From Lichenostomus cassidix (taxonomy: Eukaryota > Chordata > Aves > Passeriformes > Meliphagidae): 64,000 nucleotides of DNA. Under the pieces are notes generated by a model. That model was given only the letters and a program-made list of their open reading frames with translations. It did no database searches and was not told the DNA's origin. This document shows positions 38,061 through 49,286 of this stretch, piece by piece. The stretch lies in the NCBI GenBank assembly GCA_008360975.2, contig CM039183.1:54665850-54729849 (forward strand), given 5' to 3'. The translations under genes and the position numbers were made by a program. Every line of letters starts with the position of its first letter. The stretch's first letter is position 1.

Positions 38061-39888
38061 AGTGTGACATTCAACCTTGATCAGAAATGTCAGGAAAAGG
38101 GGAATACAGGACTGGTTTACACGTTTGCTCCAGTAGTTAAACTAAAAATGTACCTCGATCTTACTTTGAAGGGTCTCACCTCAATTCACTGCTTAAAAAT
38201 TAAAAGAACACTATTTCCATAGCAACTTCTATGTCCAGGTGATTCTTAGATTTGAATCCTCCTGCAGTACAATACCTCACTATGGAACATTTTCTGCCTG
38301 TGTATTTCAACTTCATGAACTCACTACTCCACTGTTTACATACATAAGGTTGCTTACACACTTTTCATCATAGGTTTGCACTGGACATTCATGTAAAAAA
38401 AGCCTTTTAATCTAGCACAAAGTGCAGTTTAACTCTCAAATCACTGGTAATCATTCAAGATCCCTATGCTCTGGCATGTACTCTTTCTTCCAAGAGGTAT
38501 TGTATTTGTTTGCACTAAAATGGATTTTGTTTGAATCAATTCAGTTTACAGATCACTGTGTTGGACAGTTTAACATAACCATTACCTATCATTTCACTAG
38601 TCTTCATTCTATCTGCTCCCCTAAACTGACTAATCATTTGCAAAAAAGTGCAAATTATTTGGTTTTCTGGGACTAGATTTTATTACCAGATTCTTAGTAG
38701 GGCTGAGTTAGACTTAAGAACATATGTTGGTGTTCACAGCAACATGTTATATGGTGCAAATAAATCTAGCAGAGTCTGGCCCTCAACATGGAAAAATTTA
38801 CTTGCTTTTATTTTTTTCCAAGTTGTTACATTTCTAACAAATTCACACATACCTCTAAAATCAATAGAGAACAACAGCATTCAGAAAAAAACAATTACAT
38901 CTAACTGTTCACTTTGATTCACTGAAGCCCAGTGCAATAAGCTGATGCAAAACTATGCTATAAACACTGCACGAAACATTAACAGCGTGGGCATAGGTAT
39001 GTATGATGATATTTTTTCAGAAGCCATAATTCTTATCAATTTCAAGAAAATATATAATTTTTTTTCCCAATTGACAATAAATATTAAAACCAAGGAAATT
39101 TATTTCCATCTTTCAATGACACCTTTATCTTTCTATTCCAGACAAAAAAAACCAAAAAAAAACCCCAAAAAACCAAAAAAAAAACCCCAACCTCCTATTG
39201 AGGGACAAAAATACAAAAAAACCCACTGAACGATGTTATCTTTTGAAAAACAGGGCAACAGATTTACAGTTAATATATATCACCCTCCAATGAAAAATGC
39301 ATGTTAATATGTACACAGCTCTTTGGATAGTTCAGGAAAGTGGTTACTGACTGAAATACTGTCACTGAGTCAACGCTAACACTTTGATTAGGAAGGATAT
39401 AGTGTTTCTGAACAACTTCCTATATAAGCCACTTCTCACACTGCAAAAGAAGACAGAGGAGAAAAATAATCTTACTACCAACTAAGAGCTGAACAAGCAA
39501 CCACTCACACTGAAAAATGTGTGATGGTGGAAGTCTTTTTAATATACTTCAGACAGTATTATAATACATTACAACACAGAGGTCATTTGCCATTCTTTAC
39601 TCAATTACGATCTAGTATTTTCCCCGGAAATATTTATACTTATTATCTGATTTGTTTTTCATGTAGGTACCGTTTTCAAAATTTACAGCTTACAGTCACA
39701 GTAGGCTGTGAATTATAGTTTTGTTTTATTCTATGCTATTTCTTACGGTCTAGATATTCATCGATGATTTAATTAAATCACATGCTCCTTTACACAAAAA
39801 GCAAATATTAAAGCATAACAGATTTCCACATTCTAATTTTCCCAGATCATCAGCTTAAATAAGAAAGAAAAATTTCTGTATTATTTAC
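38061..39888. other. Intron 1 stretch next to exon 1
   Basis: Unique AT-rich sequence except for the A/C-rich tract at 39142-39192. No splice-compatible exon recognised. Confidence 0.6.
39142..39192. repeat. A-rich tract with CC/CCCC punctuation
   Basis: Runs of 6-10 A separated alternately by CC and CCCC, forming about two copies of a 21-22 bp unit. On the ESR1 transcript it is U/G-rich, about 700 nt downstream of the exon 1 donor. Confidence 0.9.
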
Positions 39889-40316
39889 CTGTAGAAGGCT
39901 GGAGGAGCAGCTTCCCTCATCCCAAAGCTTCCCTGATCATTTTCAAGGTAATAGGGTACCTGTTGGCTGTGATGATGGATGAAGGGCGAGAGCTGGGGTG
40001 CCGTTTGCAAGAACACCACCGGGCTTGGTGGGACACTGTTCAGCGAGTGAAATCCTGCCAGGCTGCTGGACCCAAAAGATTCAGAAGTAGGGGCATAACT
40101 GAGCGTAGTAGAGCTGTACACTGGAGCCGCAGTACCAAAATCATAGGTGGCTCCTTCTGGGTAGTTAAAAACTCCTGTCTTGTTGGTCTCCACGTACATG
40201 TCGCTGAGCGATCTTTCCAGGGGAATCTTCAGCTGAGGTCTGCTCAGTGTCTCCAGTTCAGTGCCTTGAATCTGGTGTAGCAGGGTAACTCCAGAGGTTT
40301 TGGTGTGAAGGGTCAT
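39889..40316 (-). CDS. ESR1: Oestrogen receptor alpha, coding exon 1 (A/B domain, AF-1)
   Basis: This exon encodes the N-terminal ligand-independent activation domain of the nuclear oestrogen receptor, a ligand-activated transcription factor. The 142 complete codons plus the first two bases of an Arg codon match bird and mammal ESR1 from MTLHTKTSG to PPAFYR. Visible landmarks are the conserved [10 protein letters not shown] block (residues 26-35), S110 in QLSP (equivalent of human phosphosite S118), S98 in PPSP (human S106) and the VPYYLEN block (120-126). The equivalent of human S104 is Pro96. I chose the ATG at 40316-40314 (context GACCATGA) because the codon two positions upstream, which is the first ATG in human and chicken, is CTG here. 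In that frame the first stop upstream is TAG at 40415-40413, with no ATG between. The exon ends AG|GTAAAT at 39889/39888, phase 2, compatible with exon 2. Overlapping plus-strand ORFs are shadows. Identity is very secure; the start is slightly less so. Confidence 0.97.
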
Positions 40317-40393
40317 GGTCAGCACTAATGGCAGTGAGCAAGGAACATATCTGCTTTTACTGTCAACAGCGAGATCGGCAGCTGGCAGTCCAC
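40317..40393 (-). other. ESR1: ESR1 5'UTR segment after a candidate splice acceptor
   Basis: Reading the minus strand, GGTATTTTTTTTAG|GTGGACTGCC at 40404-40384 is a good splice acceptor (AG at 40395-40394) 77 nt before the ATG. In human ESR1, several alternative upstream untranslated exons splice to a shared acceptor about 70 nt before the start codon, so the position fits. Usage here is inferred. If transcription starts from a proximal promoter instead, this stretch is simply internal 5'UTR. Confidence 0.45.
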
Positions 40394-40524
40394 CTAAAAA
40401 AAATACCAGAACCTATTCTGAGGCTCAGCAGAAATCATAATAAAGCAGCACTACACAGGTATTCCTCTAATCTCGGCAAGGAGGAGGATACAAACAAACG
40501 CAGAGTGAGCACTGAAAATGCACA

Positions 40525-40562
40525 TTCTCTCTCTCTCTTCTTCCCTCCCTCTCCCTCTCTCT
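40525..40562. repeat. CT/CCT simple repeat upstream of ESR1 exon 1
   Basis: A pure pyrimidine tract on the plus strand (CT repeats, then TTCCCTCCCTCTCCCTCTCT), so GA-rich on the ESR1 sense strand, about 210 nt before the start codon. Such tracts can bind GAGA-type or purine-tract proteins, but no function is shown here. Confidence 0.85.
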
Positions 40563-40980
40563 AACTTTTAGGAACTCCTCATCTGCACTAATATGCATTA
40601 CAAGGTGCTGGCTGCAAGCCAGGAACCCTTGCCTTGTGCCGACGTTGGTTTAAACATCACTTCAGAAACAATTAGTTTTGGAGTTATACCAAAGAATTGG
40701 CCATCTAAATGTTACTTCATTCCTACCAATCGTTTAATTTTTCACTTCAGGGTACAGTGCTTTACAGCAACTAACGGGAAAGAACACTTAAATCCAACCA
40801 GGAAGACTAGTCCAGTGGTCAGTCATATTACTGCCTTTTATTTCCTCAGCAGGCTCCAATCTATCTGTGCTTATCTCTCCTCCTGTTTGATTCATTTTGG
40901 TGTTTGCTAGAAATATGTAATGTGTACATTGCACTGACCCTGGGTAGGACTGTGCTGTGACTGAGATAGGGCAAAGCAGA

Positions 40981-41034
40981 ATGTGTGTGAGCAAGCGCGC
41001 GGCTGTGTGTGTCTGTGTGTCTCTGTGTGTGTGG
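40981..41034. repeat. TG-rich interrupted microsatellite
   Basis: TGTGTGTG, then a GCGCGCGG-containing interruption, then (TG)n interrupted by CTC. It lies 0.7 kb upstream of the ESR1 start codon. Alternating purine-pyrimidine sequence of this kind is length-polymorphic in many genes. Confidence 0.85.
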
Positions 41035-41120
41035 ATCAAGCCTCAGTCAATAAAGCCAGCTAACAAAATTAATGGGTGCATGATACCTATGCAGAAGAGG
41101 AGATTTATAACATATTTTCA

Positions 41121-44100
41121 TCAGCAACAGCAACTTGCAGTTATTAGAGCACAATGATAACACTAAAAAGCAAGGAAAAGCTTTAGACTAGCCTAGAAAA
41201 TTATGCCTGCCTCCTTATATGCTGTAAAATGATGAAATAAACATAATTCAGATTTTACCACAGTTAGGAGATGGCCATTTGATTGCATGATACATAAATT
41301 GGATATAGGAAATTCTTTTTCCTAGTCTTTCGAACAAAAGCTTAGCAAACTTGAATTTTGAAATCAGACTAGAAAATCACGTAATCTAAAATAATCAAAT
41401 GGGATCGGCTTTAAAAAAAACTGAAATGCCTCTCAGAGTTATATTTAGAAAGAAAAAAAAAAGGAAAAGAGAGAACATAATGAAAAGGTGTGGCATGCAT
41501 GCTGCTTCTTGCAATCTCGTTCCATATAATTTCAACTTCGCACAAACCAGTTCTCCTTAACAAGCTAAATGAAAACCTCCAGAAACTGTTTCAAGCTCTC
41601 CAGCTTTATTGCTGTGGTCTGTGGTTCAGTCAATGAAATAGGCTAATGTCAACCCTAAATGCATTAATATATGGGCTCCAGTTCATGTGCTTTGAATACT
41701 AGCAAAGCCTATGCTGTACTTAAACAACTCCACAGTTATTTGGCTCAGCCTTCAAAAAACCCAAGAAACTGAAAAACTGAATGTGCAGGTCACTAGAAGT
41801 GTCAAGAAAAGTTTACTAAAACCAGTTTTATTTTAGAAATAATACTGTGCTTTCAGAACTTCTACTAAAATAGCTGAAGTTTTTTATCTTTGCAAGAATA
41901 TTGTGCAGCAAATACATGTTTGTACCTCCACAGGCACAGAGCTGAGACATCAGCACACACATAACTATGTACTTGATATACTTCCTCACCGACCCAGCCA
42001 CCCTCCCTGCTCTGTTCAAATTTCAGATTGTAGACTTTGATCAAAGAGATAAGCTTGTTTAAATAACACCGGACTAAACATGTTCCCAGTTAAAAAAATA
42101 ATAATCAGACGACCATACCCAGCAGTTCAGAAAGTCTTCGAAGAGTTATTCTGAAAGTATGCCAGACAGTGTGAAAGAAAAAAAAGTGTGTGCATGCTCT
42201 CTTAGAGTGGGCGACTGTGCATCTGCAGAGACTCACAGAGCAGCAAGCAAGCACAGGTCTCTGCAGCCCAGCTGCAGGGCTGCACAGGCTGAAATGAATG
42301 GCAGTCACTCTTACACATTTCATTTTATGCTTTGAAATACATAGAAAAAGCATTATCTCTTATTAAACTGCATAATCTGAGGATTAATGTGAATCTGCTT
42401 GCCATAAAATGTGTCCACTTCTATAGTGTGCTACAAAATGGACTTTGGATCTTTACCTAAAGCATTATCCAACATGTATGCTATGTTAAAAATACTATAT
42501 TGACATGAAATGAAATGAAATGCTCCAATGTAATAGCTATGCAGAAGATGGAAAACAAAAGTGAGTGAACAGAGAGTTGACTTCTGAGTGTGTCCTTTGC
42601 ACCTTACATGCGATTTTTAAAAACCTCATTAATTATTTTTGGGAGGTGGTGTGTTTCCAGGGTGTCAAATATTTAAAATTTCCATCATATGCAAACAGCA
42701 TTAAACACACTGTAGGGTTAACCTGAACCACAATCACTTCTGTACTATTCAAACTAGGAACCTTATGAGCAGCTCTCCACAAGCCACAGTCCTCCCACTG
42801 AAAGGACTCAGCAACAGACAGCTGCAGTATCCATGCAGCACACAGCCTGGTACACATCTTGAGTGAAAAAAGTGTGAGTGCCACAAGCAAGATCCTAGGG
42901 ACTGGCTGAGAACCTCTGCAGAAGCATCCTGTAATGTCTGACTTGCTTTTCCTGTGGAAGCAAAGCAAAAGAGCAAGAAAGGGCAAGGGTGAGGCAGGGG
43001 GCATGTCAAGCCAAATCCCATGAAGAAGTTGAATTTTTTATTTTTATATACTGAAAGAAAAAAAAAAAATCAGGTTCTGATTCTGCTTACTATAAATGGG
43101 ATTTTTAGATATAAAGAAACTTTGAAATGCAAAAAGTTACCAGAGGGTTTTTTTCTTTCAAGTCCTACATAGTAAACACTGTGCTGCTTGCTCTGCGCTA
43201 ACACTGCTACCTCACCCTGCTTTAGAGATGGCATTAGGTGCATCCACCTGTGGGCTTGCCTCTCAGAAAAATGAGATCTAGGTTCCTAAAACCTGGTATT
43301 TGTGCCTAAAGGTCAGGACTTACTTCACCACTCAGTTTAACCTGATCTATTATATGTCAAATTATACACGCTCTGGAATTGGGAAATACTACAATATAGG
43401 AATGGGCACAGGATATAGCAATAATATTTACTGCTCTTTAACAAAAAGTTTATGCAAATATTTGGTTATTCTAAATGCAACGTCATGTATGCCTTTTAAA
43501 CTATGCAGATCTCATGCAGAAGGGCTTGCCTAATTCACTCTGGGTTTTTGTTTTACATCACATGTAGTAACAAGAGAGAGTAAATAAAAACATGAATTGG
43601 CTGCAGCACCTACATTTCCAGTGCTAGACAGATGTGTTCAAAAGTGGGAAATCTACCTTCTTAGATCTAGTAATTCCTCAACTATTGTGTATTCAGCTGC
43701 AGTCAAGCTGCTCTATGTATTTCTCTTACCTTAATGAAGGTCTAATATTGTTTTGGAGTTGTTGAGCACATACTACAGCAGAAAGATGTTGATCATAGAT
43801 ACATAAAAATAAAGTGGTTCTACAAAATCTGAACATTTGCTAGCTTGATATCAGGTATAGATTGGGGGTTTTGCTATATTTCTGAAGTTTGGGAATATAC
43901 AAATAAAATTTGGCTTTGATCCATCCAGATTTATGCATACATACACAGCAAGGAAAGAAAACAGCATTTAATGAATACTGAAGTAGGAGGTACTGGTCCA
44001 CTGTGACTGAGGAGCACTACAGACAGGCAAGCAAGGAAAGTCAAGGCAGAAGCTGCATCTTCACACACAGGGATTTTTAGTGAGAGTTAGCTGGGATGAA

Positions 44101-44815
44101 ACAATGAATACTCAGGCACTGCACTTCTCATGAAAATCAGAAATTAACAGATTAGATAAATGAAAGTAACTGATTAAATCCTGTGTTCCCCTTTTTAAAA
44201 TATCAGCCTTTCTGTTTTCCTTTTCTAGTTAGGCCAGAATTCCAGTGCTCAACTCAGATTTTCCAGAGTGGGGAATTTACTCTAAATTACACTAATAAAA
44301 TAGCAAATGTAGCAACATTAAAATGAAATCACATTTCTGTTTCTCTGTGGTTAAACGAACATCATTTATGGCTGAAAAACATTTTGGTATGTTTCTAAAG
44401 GCAAATTCTGCTTATTTTGATTAATTGATGAACAGATTGCCTCTAATTTTTTTTTTTTTAATTTGTTGGCAATCAACCACCGTGATCAGGTTAAGTTAGC
44501 TACTCTGCATACTGCAGTTTGGCTCAACTGGACCATGGGTCCAACATTTCACAACTAGAACACAGTTTAAAAAAACCCCAAAAGTAGCCTTCTTCCACTG
44601 ATGGCAAATATTGTGGAACCGGGTGAAGTGATCTCAGAAACAGAAAAAAGAAATTAAATAATTAAAAATATAGAAAATATTATTTAAACTTATCTAAATA
44701 ACTCGAAGGAAGTTTGGGGATTTTCAGTGCCATTAACATCAATAATTCTCTATTGACTATAAATCCTGAAAGCCAGTCAGAGAATAGTAACAAAATAAGT
44801 TCAGTTCTTAGGGTT

Positions 44816-44849
<34 letters not shown>

Positions 44850-47288
44850 GGGAACAGCCTGAACATATTTTGCATTTTGGACAAGATAAAACATAAGTTT
44901 GAGGGAAAAGGAGATGAAACAAAAAATACTATAAAATACTCTACAAAGTATAGTACACAAAAGTATATACTCAAAGTATATACATGCATATATGTGTATA
45001 AATTAAATAAATATATAAATATGCAGAAAGGCTAGTAAAATTATATGAAAATTTAAAGACAGCAAAACTCTATTCTAAACAGGCATTTTTCAGCACTAGT
45101 TTTAGTAAGTATTGCAACAAAAAATGGTGAACTCAGAACTTAGAACACCCACTATAAATTTTCCATAAACCTGCTGACAGTGAAAGACCATAAACTTTGT
45201 CGCTTTGGTTCCACAGCTATAAAGATAGAAGCTTTTTTTAGCTGCTGCAATTAAAGAAGAATCTATTGCACATAACAGGAGGAACATTATGTTTTTCCAA
45301 GATTCCACAGTAACATTACAGAGAAATTATGTTGTGTTTAGTCCAGCGAGGAAACTCCTCAAGATAGACAGCTGGAGAACAGCACCATCTACCCCACTGC
45401 TTTATAAATCTTCTCTGGGGGGAAAAAAATACAAAAAAATTAAAGCTCTTGATACCACTAAGCAAATGAGGCATGCTTAAAAACTCCTTAGGCTCTAAGG
45501 AGAGATAAGAGCTTCATGCTGTTATTGGAAGTTTTGAACACTTAAAGTTTTATAAGTTGATATGAAGATGTATACATCTTTTTCCCCATACTCCCAAATA
45601 ACTCACTAGAACTAGCCATGGCACCAACAGCTAGACCTAAGATTTCTAACCCTAAATTTTTGGTTTAGGTTGGTTTTCCTGTTAAAAGGGTAGCTTCTGC
45701 TTTCACATGTCAAATGTAAGTAGAAACTTTGAAAAAAATTGGTCAAAATAGTTCTTATTACAAATGGGGAACCGTGGAATATAATTATTCCACATATATG
45801 GTTATTAATTTATCACATTTAAATATGCCTTCAATTTTACCTGTACTTTTTATGAAGGACCTATTACATACTTTGAAATTATCTTTGTAAACACAAGAAA
45901 AATTGGGCTGGGATGCCAGCACATCTTTTTGGTAAAGTATTCTGACACTTTAAATATCAAAGAAATTGTTTATATCTATTTATGACACTATAAGATTTTA
46001 GCCATTCAGCTGGACATTTTGCATGTCATTGATGAGCTCAGTGATAATAATTTGGAAGTATCTGAGCCAATTGGAAGGAAATTATTTGCTTTTCCCTCCT
46101 TGGAGGTTTCTAGGAACCCTTTTTTGAAACAAGAAACCCTTTTTCTGCAGCAAATAAGGAGTTTGGAGCAGGAGCTCTGAATCTGGCAGGGAGCTGAAAC
46201 TGTGTGTCACAGAACTGCCTATTGCTATTCCTCTGAAACTTCATCCACATTTGGCCAATTTTTCTACCATTGAAAAAATTGCAAGTTTTTAAGAGTTATG
46301 ATTTCTAAAAGCTCTTTCCTGACTGAGCCTGCTCTCCCCTCTTTCAGATCTTCATCCTGACTCAACTGGGCACAAAACTTCCCAGAAGAATGAATGACAT
46401 GCTAGAGCCTAAACTAGTATAGATACAGAATGTTTTCCCCTTTCATTACTCTTCTGGGGCAGAGTAATAGTCTGGGATTAAGTGCAGCTTATTGTGTCAG
46501 TTATAAGACTGAATTTCAGTCTCCAGATGTACAGACTGAATTTCCTGTAACCAAAATGGGACACCAATCTCCCTTTTCAATTCAGCATTAGAGAACAACA
46601 TGCTAAAACATACCCTCTTCTAAAGGAGTAGAAGACATCCTGTAATATAACTAGCTTGTGCATTTTTTGAGGTTTTTTTGTACCTAAAAGATTGGAGAGG
46701 ATAAAACTAAATAATTCCTCCTGACTCATACAGAATAAATGACTTACTACATATGTAAAATGGGCCAAAATACCTGAGTACTCTGGACAAGCTCAGAAGA
46801 TATTAGCAAATACTGATGTTTCAGAGAGTGAGTAGATGTTTTCATGGATGCAGAAAGACAGAAAAATGGTTCTCTACTTTCCTACACAAAATGTTAACCA
46901 CTTGTAAACAAAGACATTCACTGGTAGAAAAGAAATGATACCTTGATTTAAGATTAAGTAACATTCCCTGTTTAATAAAAAACACAACGTCCTAAAAGAA
47001 TATTTCTCATAGATCTAACTTCGTGTAAAAACTAGAATGAGCTCCAAAATGCAAAATGGTAGTTTGGTCTCCCATGTTTATAACCATTTGTTCTTTTTAT
47101 ATCAGAGAAAAATTTAATTGAGTAGCTGACCACCATGATCACTAGCGTTAGTCTAGCAAGAAAATGACTTTTTGTATGTATTGCAATTGGCTTAAGGGGG
47201 AGGGATCTTCAAAATTATCAAATATTCCCATGCTGGGGCTCCTAAACACAGCCAGAAATGAGACACCTGCTTAATCCATTTATGTGGT
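41121..47288. other. Upstream flank of ESR1 without recognisable gene
   Basis: AT-rich unique sequence. It may contain untranslated upstream ESR1 exons, which cannot be recognised by eye. Simple repeats: GAAAT repeats at about 42505-42521, A-runs at 41451-41462 and 43058-43070, A27 at 44820-44846 and a TA-rich stretch at 44965-45023. Confidence 0.55.
44820..44846. repeat. A27 homopolymer
   Basis: The longest mononucleotide run in the window. No retroposed sequence is recognised on its 5' side. Confidence 0.95.
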
Positions 47289-47330
47289 GAATCTCATAAA
47301 CAAAGCTCTCAAGTTTTGTTTATGAGATTC
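47289..47330. repeat. Perfect 16-bp inverted repeat (10-nt loop) at CR1 edge
   Basis: Left arm GAATCTCATAAACAAA (47289-47304), loop 47305-47314, right arm TTTGTTTATGAGATTC (47315-47330). The right arm stops where CR1-derived sequence begins. Confidence 0.95.
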
Positions 47331-47334
47331 AAGG

Positions 47335-47690
47335 AGTGAAAGCCAGGACAGATCCCCCTGCTGAGCTTTCCTGTCCTGAAGCAGATCAACCCTACAACCA
47401 GCCTGGTGTCATTTGCAAACTGACTGAGGGGGCACTCAACTTGTGCAGATCATGAATAAAGATGTTGAACAGGATTGGCACCAACACTGAGCCCTGAGGA
47501 ACAGCATTTGTGACCAGCTGCCAGCTGAATGCAGCTGACATATTTATAGAAACATCTTTTACTGTCATTTATGGCAGCAGACAAATTAAATTCTACTCGG
47601 GCTTTGGCCCTTCCAATTTTCTTCCCGCGTAACCTCATAACATCCTTGCAGTCCCCCAGTCTGATCTGGATATATAAGGACAGACTCAGG
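47335..47690 (-). mobile_element. CR1 LINE ORF2 fragment, internally deleted
   Basis: The minus strand encodes a CR1 ORF2 piece: DCKDVMRLRGKKIGRAKAR, then FNLSAAINDSKRCFYKYV, the region just before the reverse transcriptase. It then jumps to QLAAGHKCCSSGLSVGANPV/QHLYS-like codons from the RT (CR1 family form VTSGVPQGSVLGPILFNIFI in another frame), and on to the GGTGTCATTTGCAAACTGAC block (RT ADD region). Stops and frameshifts abound. It belongs to the same area as the plus-strand CR1 3' end just to its right. Confidence 0.85.
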
Positions 47691-47774
47691 TAGCAGGGCC
47701 TTCTCAGCTTGTAAGCACAAAAATCTCGGTGACACAGAGACAAACAATTCTTGGAGGTGCACAGCAACAGTCCA

Positions 47775-48027
47775 AGAGGCAATGGGACACAAGATGGACT
47801 ATGGGAAATTCTGGTTTGATATTAGGTATGATTTTTTACGTTAGAAATTATTAACTGCTGGAATGGGCTGTCCAGAGATGCTGGAATTCCTTTGAGGATG
47901 AGACTCAACTTCAAGACTCAATTGGACAAGTCTCTGAGTAGCCTGATTCAAGCTTTCTTTGAGCAGGGGTTTGGAAAAGATGACATCTTGATACCCCTTC
48001 CAAATTATTCTATGATTTTATGCATCT
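47775..48027 (+). mobile_element. CR1 LINE 3' end
   Basis: ATTCTGGTTTGATATTAGGTATG, then GCTGGAATGGGCTGTCCAGAG, TTGAGCAGGGGTTTGG and CCTTCCAAATTATTCTATGATTTTATG follow the CR1 3'UTR to its terminal octamer. It lies in opposite orientation to the ORF2 fragment immediately on its left. Confidence 0.9.
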
Positions 48028-49280
48028 AATACACAGATCTGCAACAAAATACTCAGAAGAGATTCATTACTTTGGTGAATGATAGTCTATTTCCCCATTT
48101 TACACAGATGCCCAATTTCTAGGTCTTATACATTTCATGAGTTAAGAAGAAAAAATTCTATGAGCCTCACTGTACCTTCTCAGCATTTCTTTAAACTACT
48201 CCAGTCCTTATTTAAAGTATCTTTGCTGCCCATTGCCTCAATAATGGGCCCACCTGTTCTAAGTAGTCAATGGCACACCTATGTTTGAACATTGACTAAG
48301 ACTGTGGCAATAAATGATCGACCATCTTTTGTAGCTTCCACAAAACAAAGCCAGCTGCCTTTTTTGATGGAGATTGCTATCTCATTCTGAAGTGTCATTC
48401 CATGGGCTTAGTTCCCTGTGTCAGAGTTTTTTCATAGATACATATGATGAAAGTACATGTACAGAAAAGTAACCAGAGTGTCCAAGTACTTAGAAGGCAG
48501 AGCCTAACCCCAAATACAGAAAAAGGTGTAAAATCAATCTTATGACATGACTTAGCTTCTTTACTCGTTTCTCTTCAGTAATGGTATTCAAATATTATAA
48601 ATTTGGTTTTAAAATTTACACATTCATATTTCCTCCCTAGAAGCTGATCCTCTGAAAGGTCCTTGTGATGAGGCTAACCCTGTCACCTCAAGCAGTTACA
48701 TTTATGGTGACCCTGAAGTCAAGAATTACTTGGAAAGTCAAATTACTTGGAAAAGTATTTCTGCTTTCATCATCCCATTTTTATCTACCAGATACTGGTA
48801 CCAAAAGTCCCTAATTTTCTGGGCATCTTCAGATTAATGGATTTGCTTTAGTAACTCTCCTAATCGCTGCCAATCAATCTTCTCTGCTATTGCACACATG
48901 GCTACATGTACCTGTGGATAATCTGCAGTCAGCATATCAAGTCCTCCTGCATGCCTTAGGTTCTCCCTATCTACTTAGAGATTATCACAGACCCACTGGA
49001 CTGCTGCCAGTGCCACACAAGGAAGGCATCTCAGTTTACCTTTGGGCCTATTCTCACAAATCTAAAGTCCAAGAGGAAAAGTCCATAACAGGTATCAGTT
49101 GTTGAACTTATTGGTGTTGCTATACATCAGTATTCTCTCCTTGATGTCAAGAGCTGGTTTGTCATCAGACCAGACACAGCTACAGCCACATCTGAGTGGT
49201 TCATTGCTGCCACTGGTCATCCATCTTGACCGTTTGCTAGAAAAACACAGCCAGACAGCAAGTGTCCATTAAAAATTATC
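48028..49280. other. Unique sequence between CR1 and solo LTR
   Basis: Somewhat less AT-rich than the surroundings at 48890-49210, but no recognisable coding or repeat family. Confidence 0.55.
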
Positions 49281-49286
49281 ATGTCT
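49281..49286. repeat. Target-site duplication, left copy (ATGTCT)
   Basis: Matches 49549-49554 exactly and abuts the TG start of the LTR. Confidence 0.85.

Larger units (their letters stand above)
9063..39888 (-). other. ESR1: ESR1 intron 1
   Basis: This 30.8-kb intron lies between the GTAAAT donor at 39888 and the polypyrimidine/GCACAG acceptor at 9063. The joined exons stay in frame through a split Arg codon. It holds at least nine CR1 fragments, several microsatellites and mononucleotide tracts, and otherwise AT-rich unique sequence. Long CR1 copies run on the plus strand, antisense to ESR1. No other coding exon is recognisable. Confidence 0.95.
40394..41120 (-). promoter_or_regulatory. 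ESR1: Candidate proximal ESR1 promoter / 5' flank
   Basis: This stretch lies directly upstream of coding exon 1. It contains a CT tract (40525-40562), a short CG-containing patch (GCGCGCGG near 40996-41003) beside a TG tract, and a TATAAAT on the minus strand at 41109-41103. None of these proves a start site, and the distance from TATAAAT to the ATG (about 790 nt) is long compared with the human proximal promoter. Position is the main argument. Confidence 0.25.

Noticed and set aside
9063..39888. Full oestrogen response element (GGTCAnnnTGACC) in intron 1
   Set aside because: I saw only isolated half-sites, which are expected by chance, and no full palindrome.
39963..40280. 105-codon plus-strand ORF opposite exon 1
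   Set aside because: It is an antisense shadow of the ESR1 A/B domain coding sequence.
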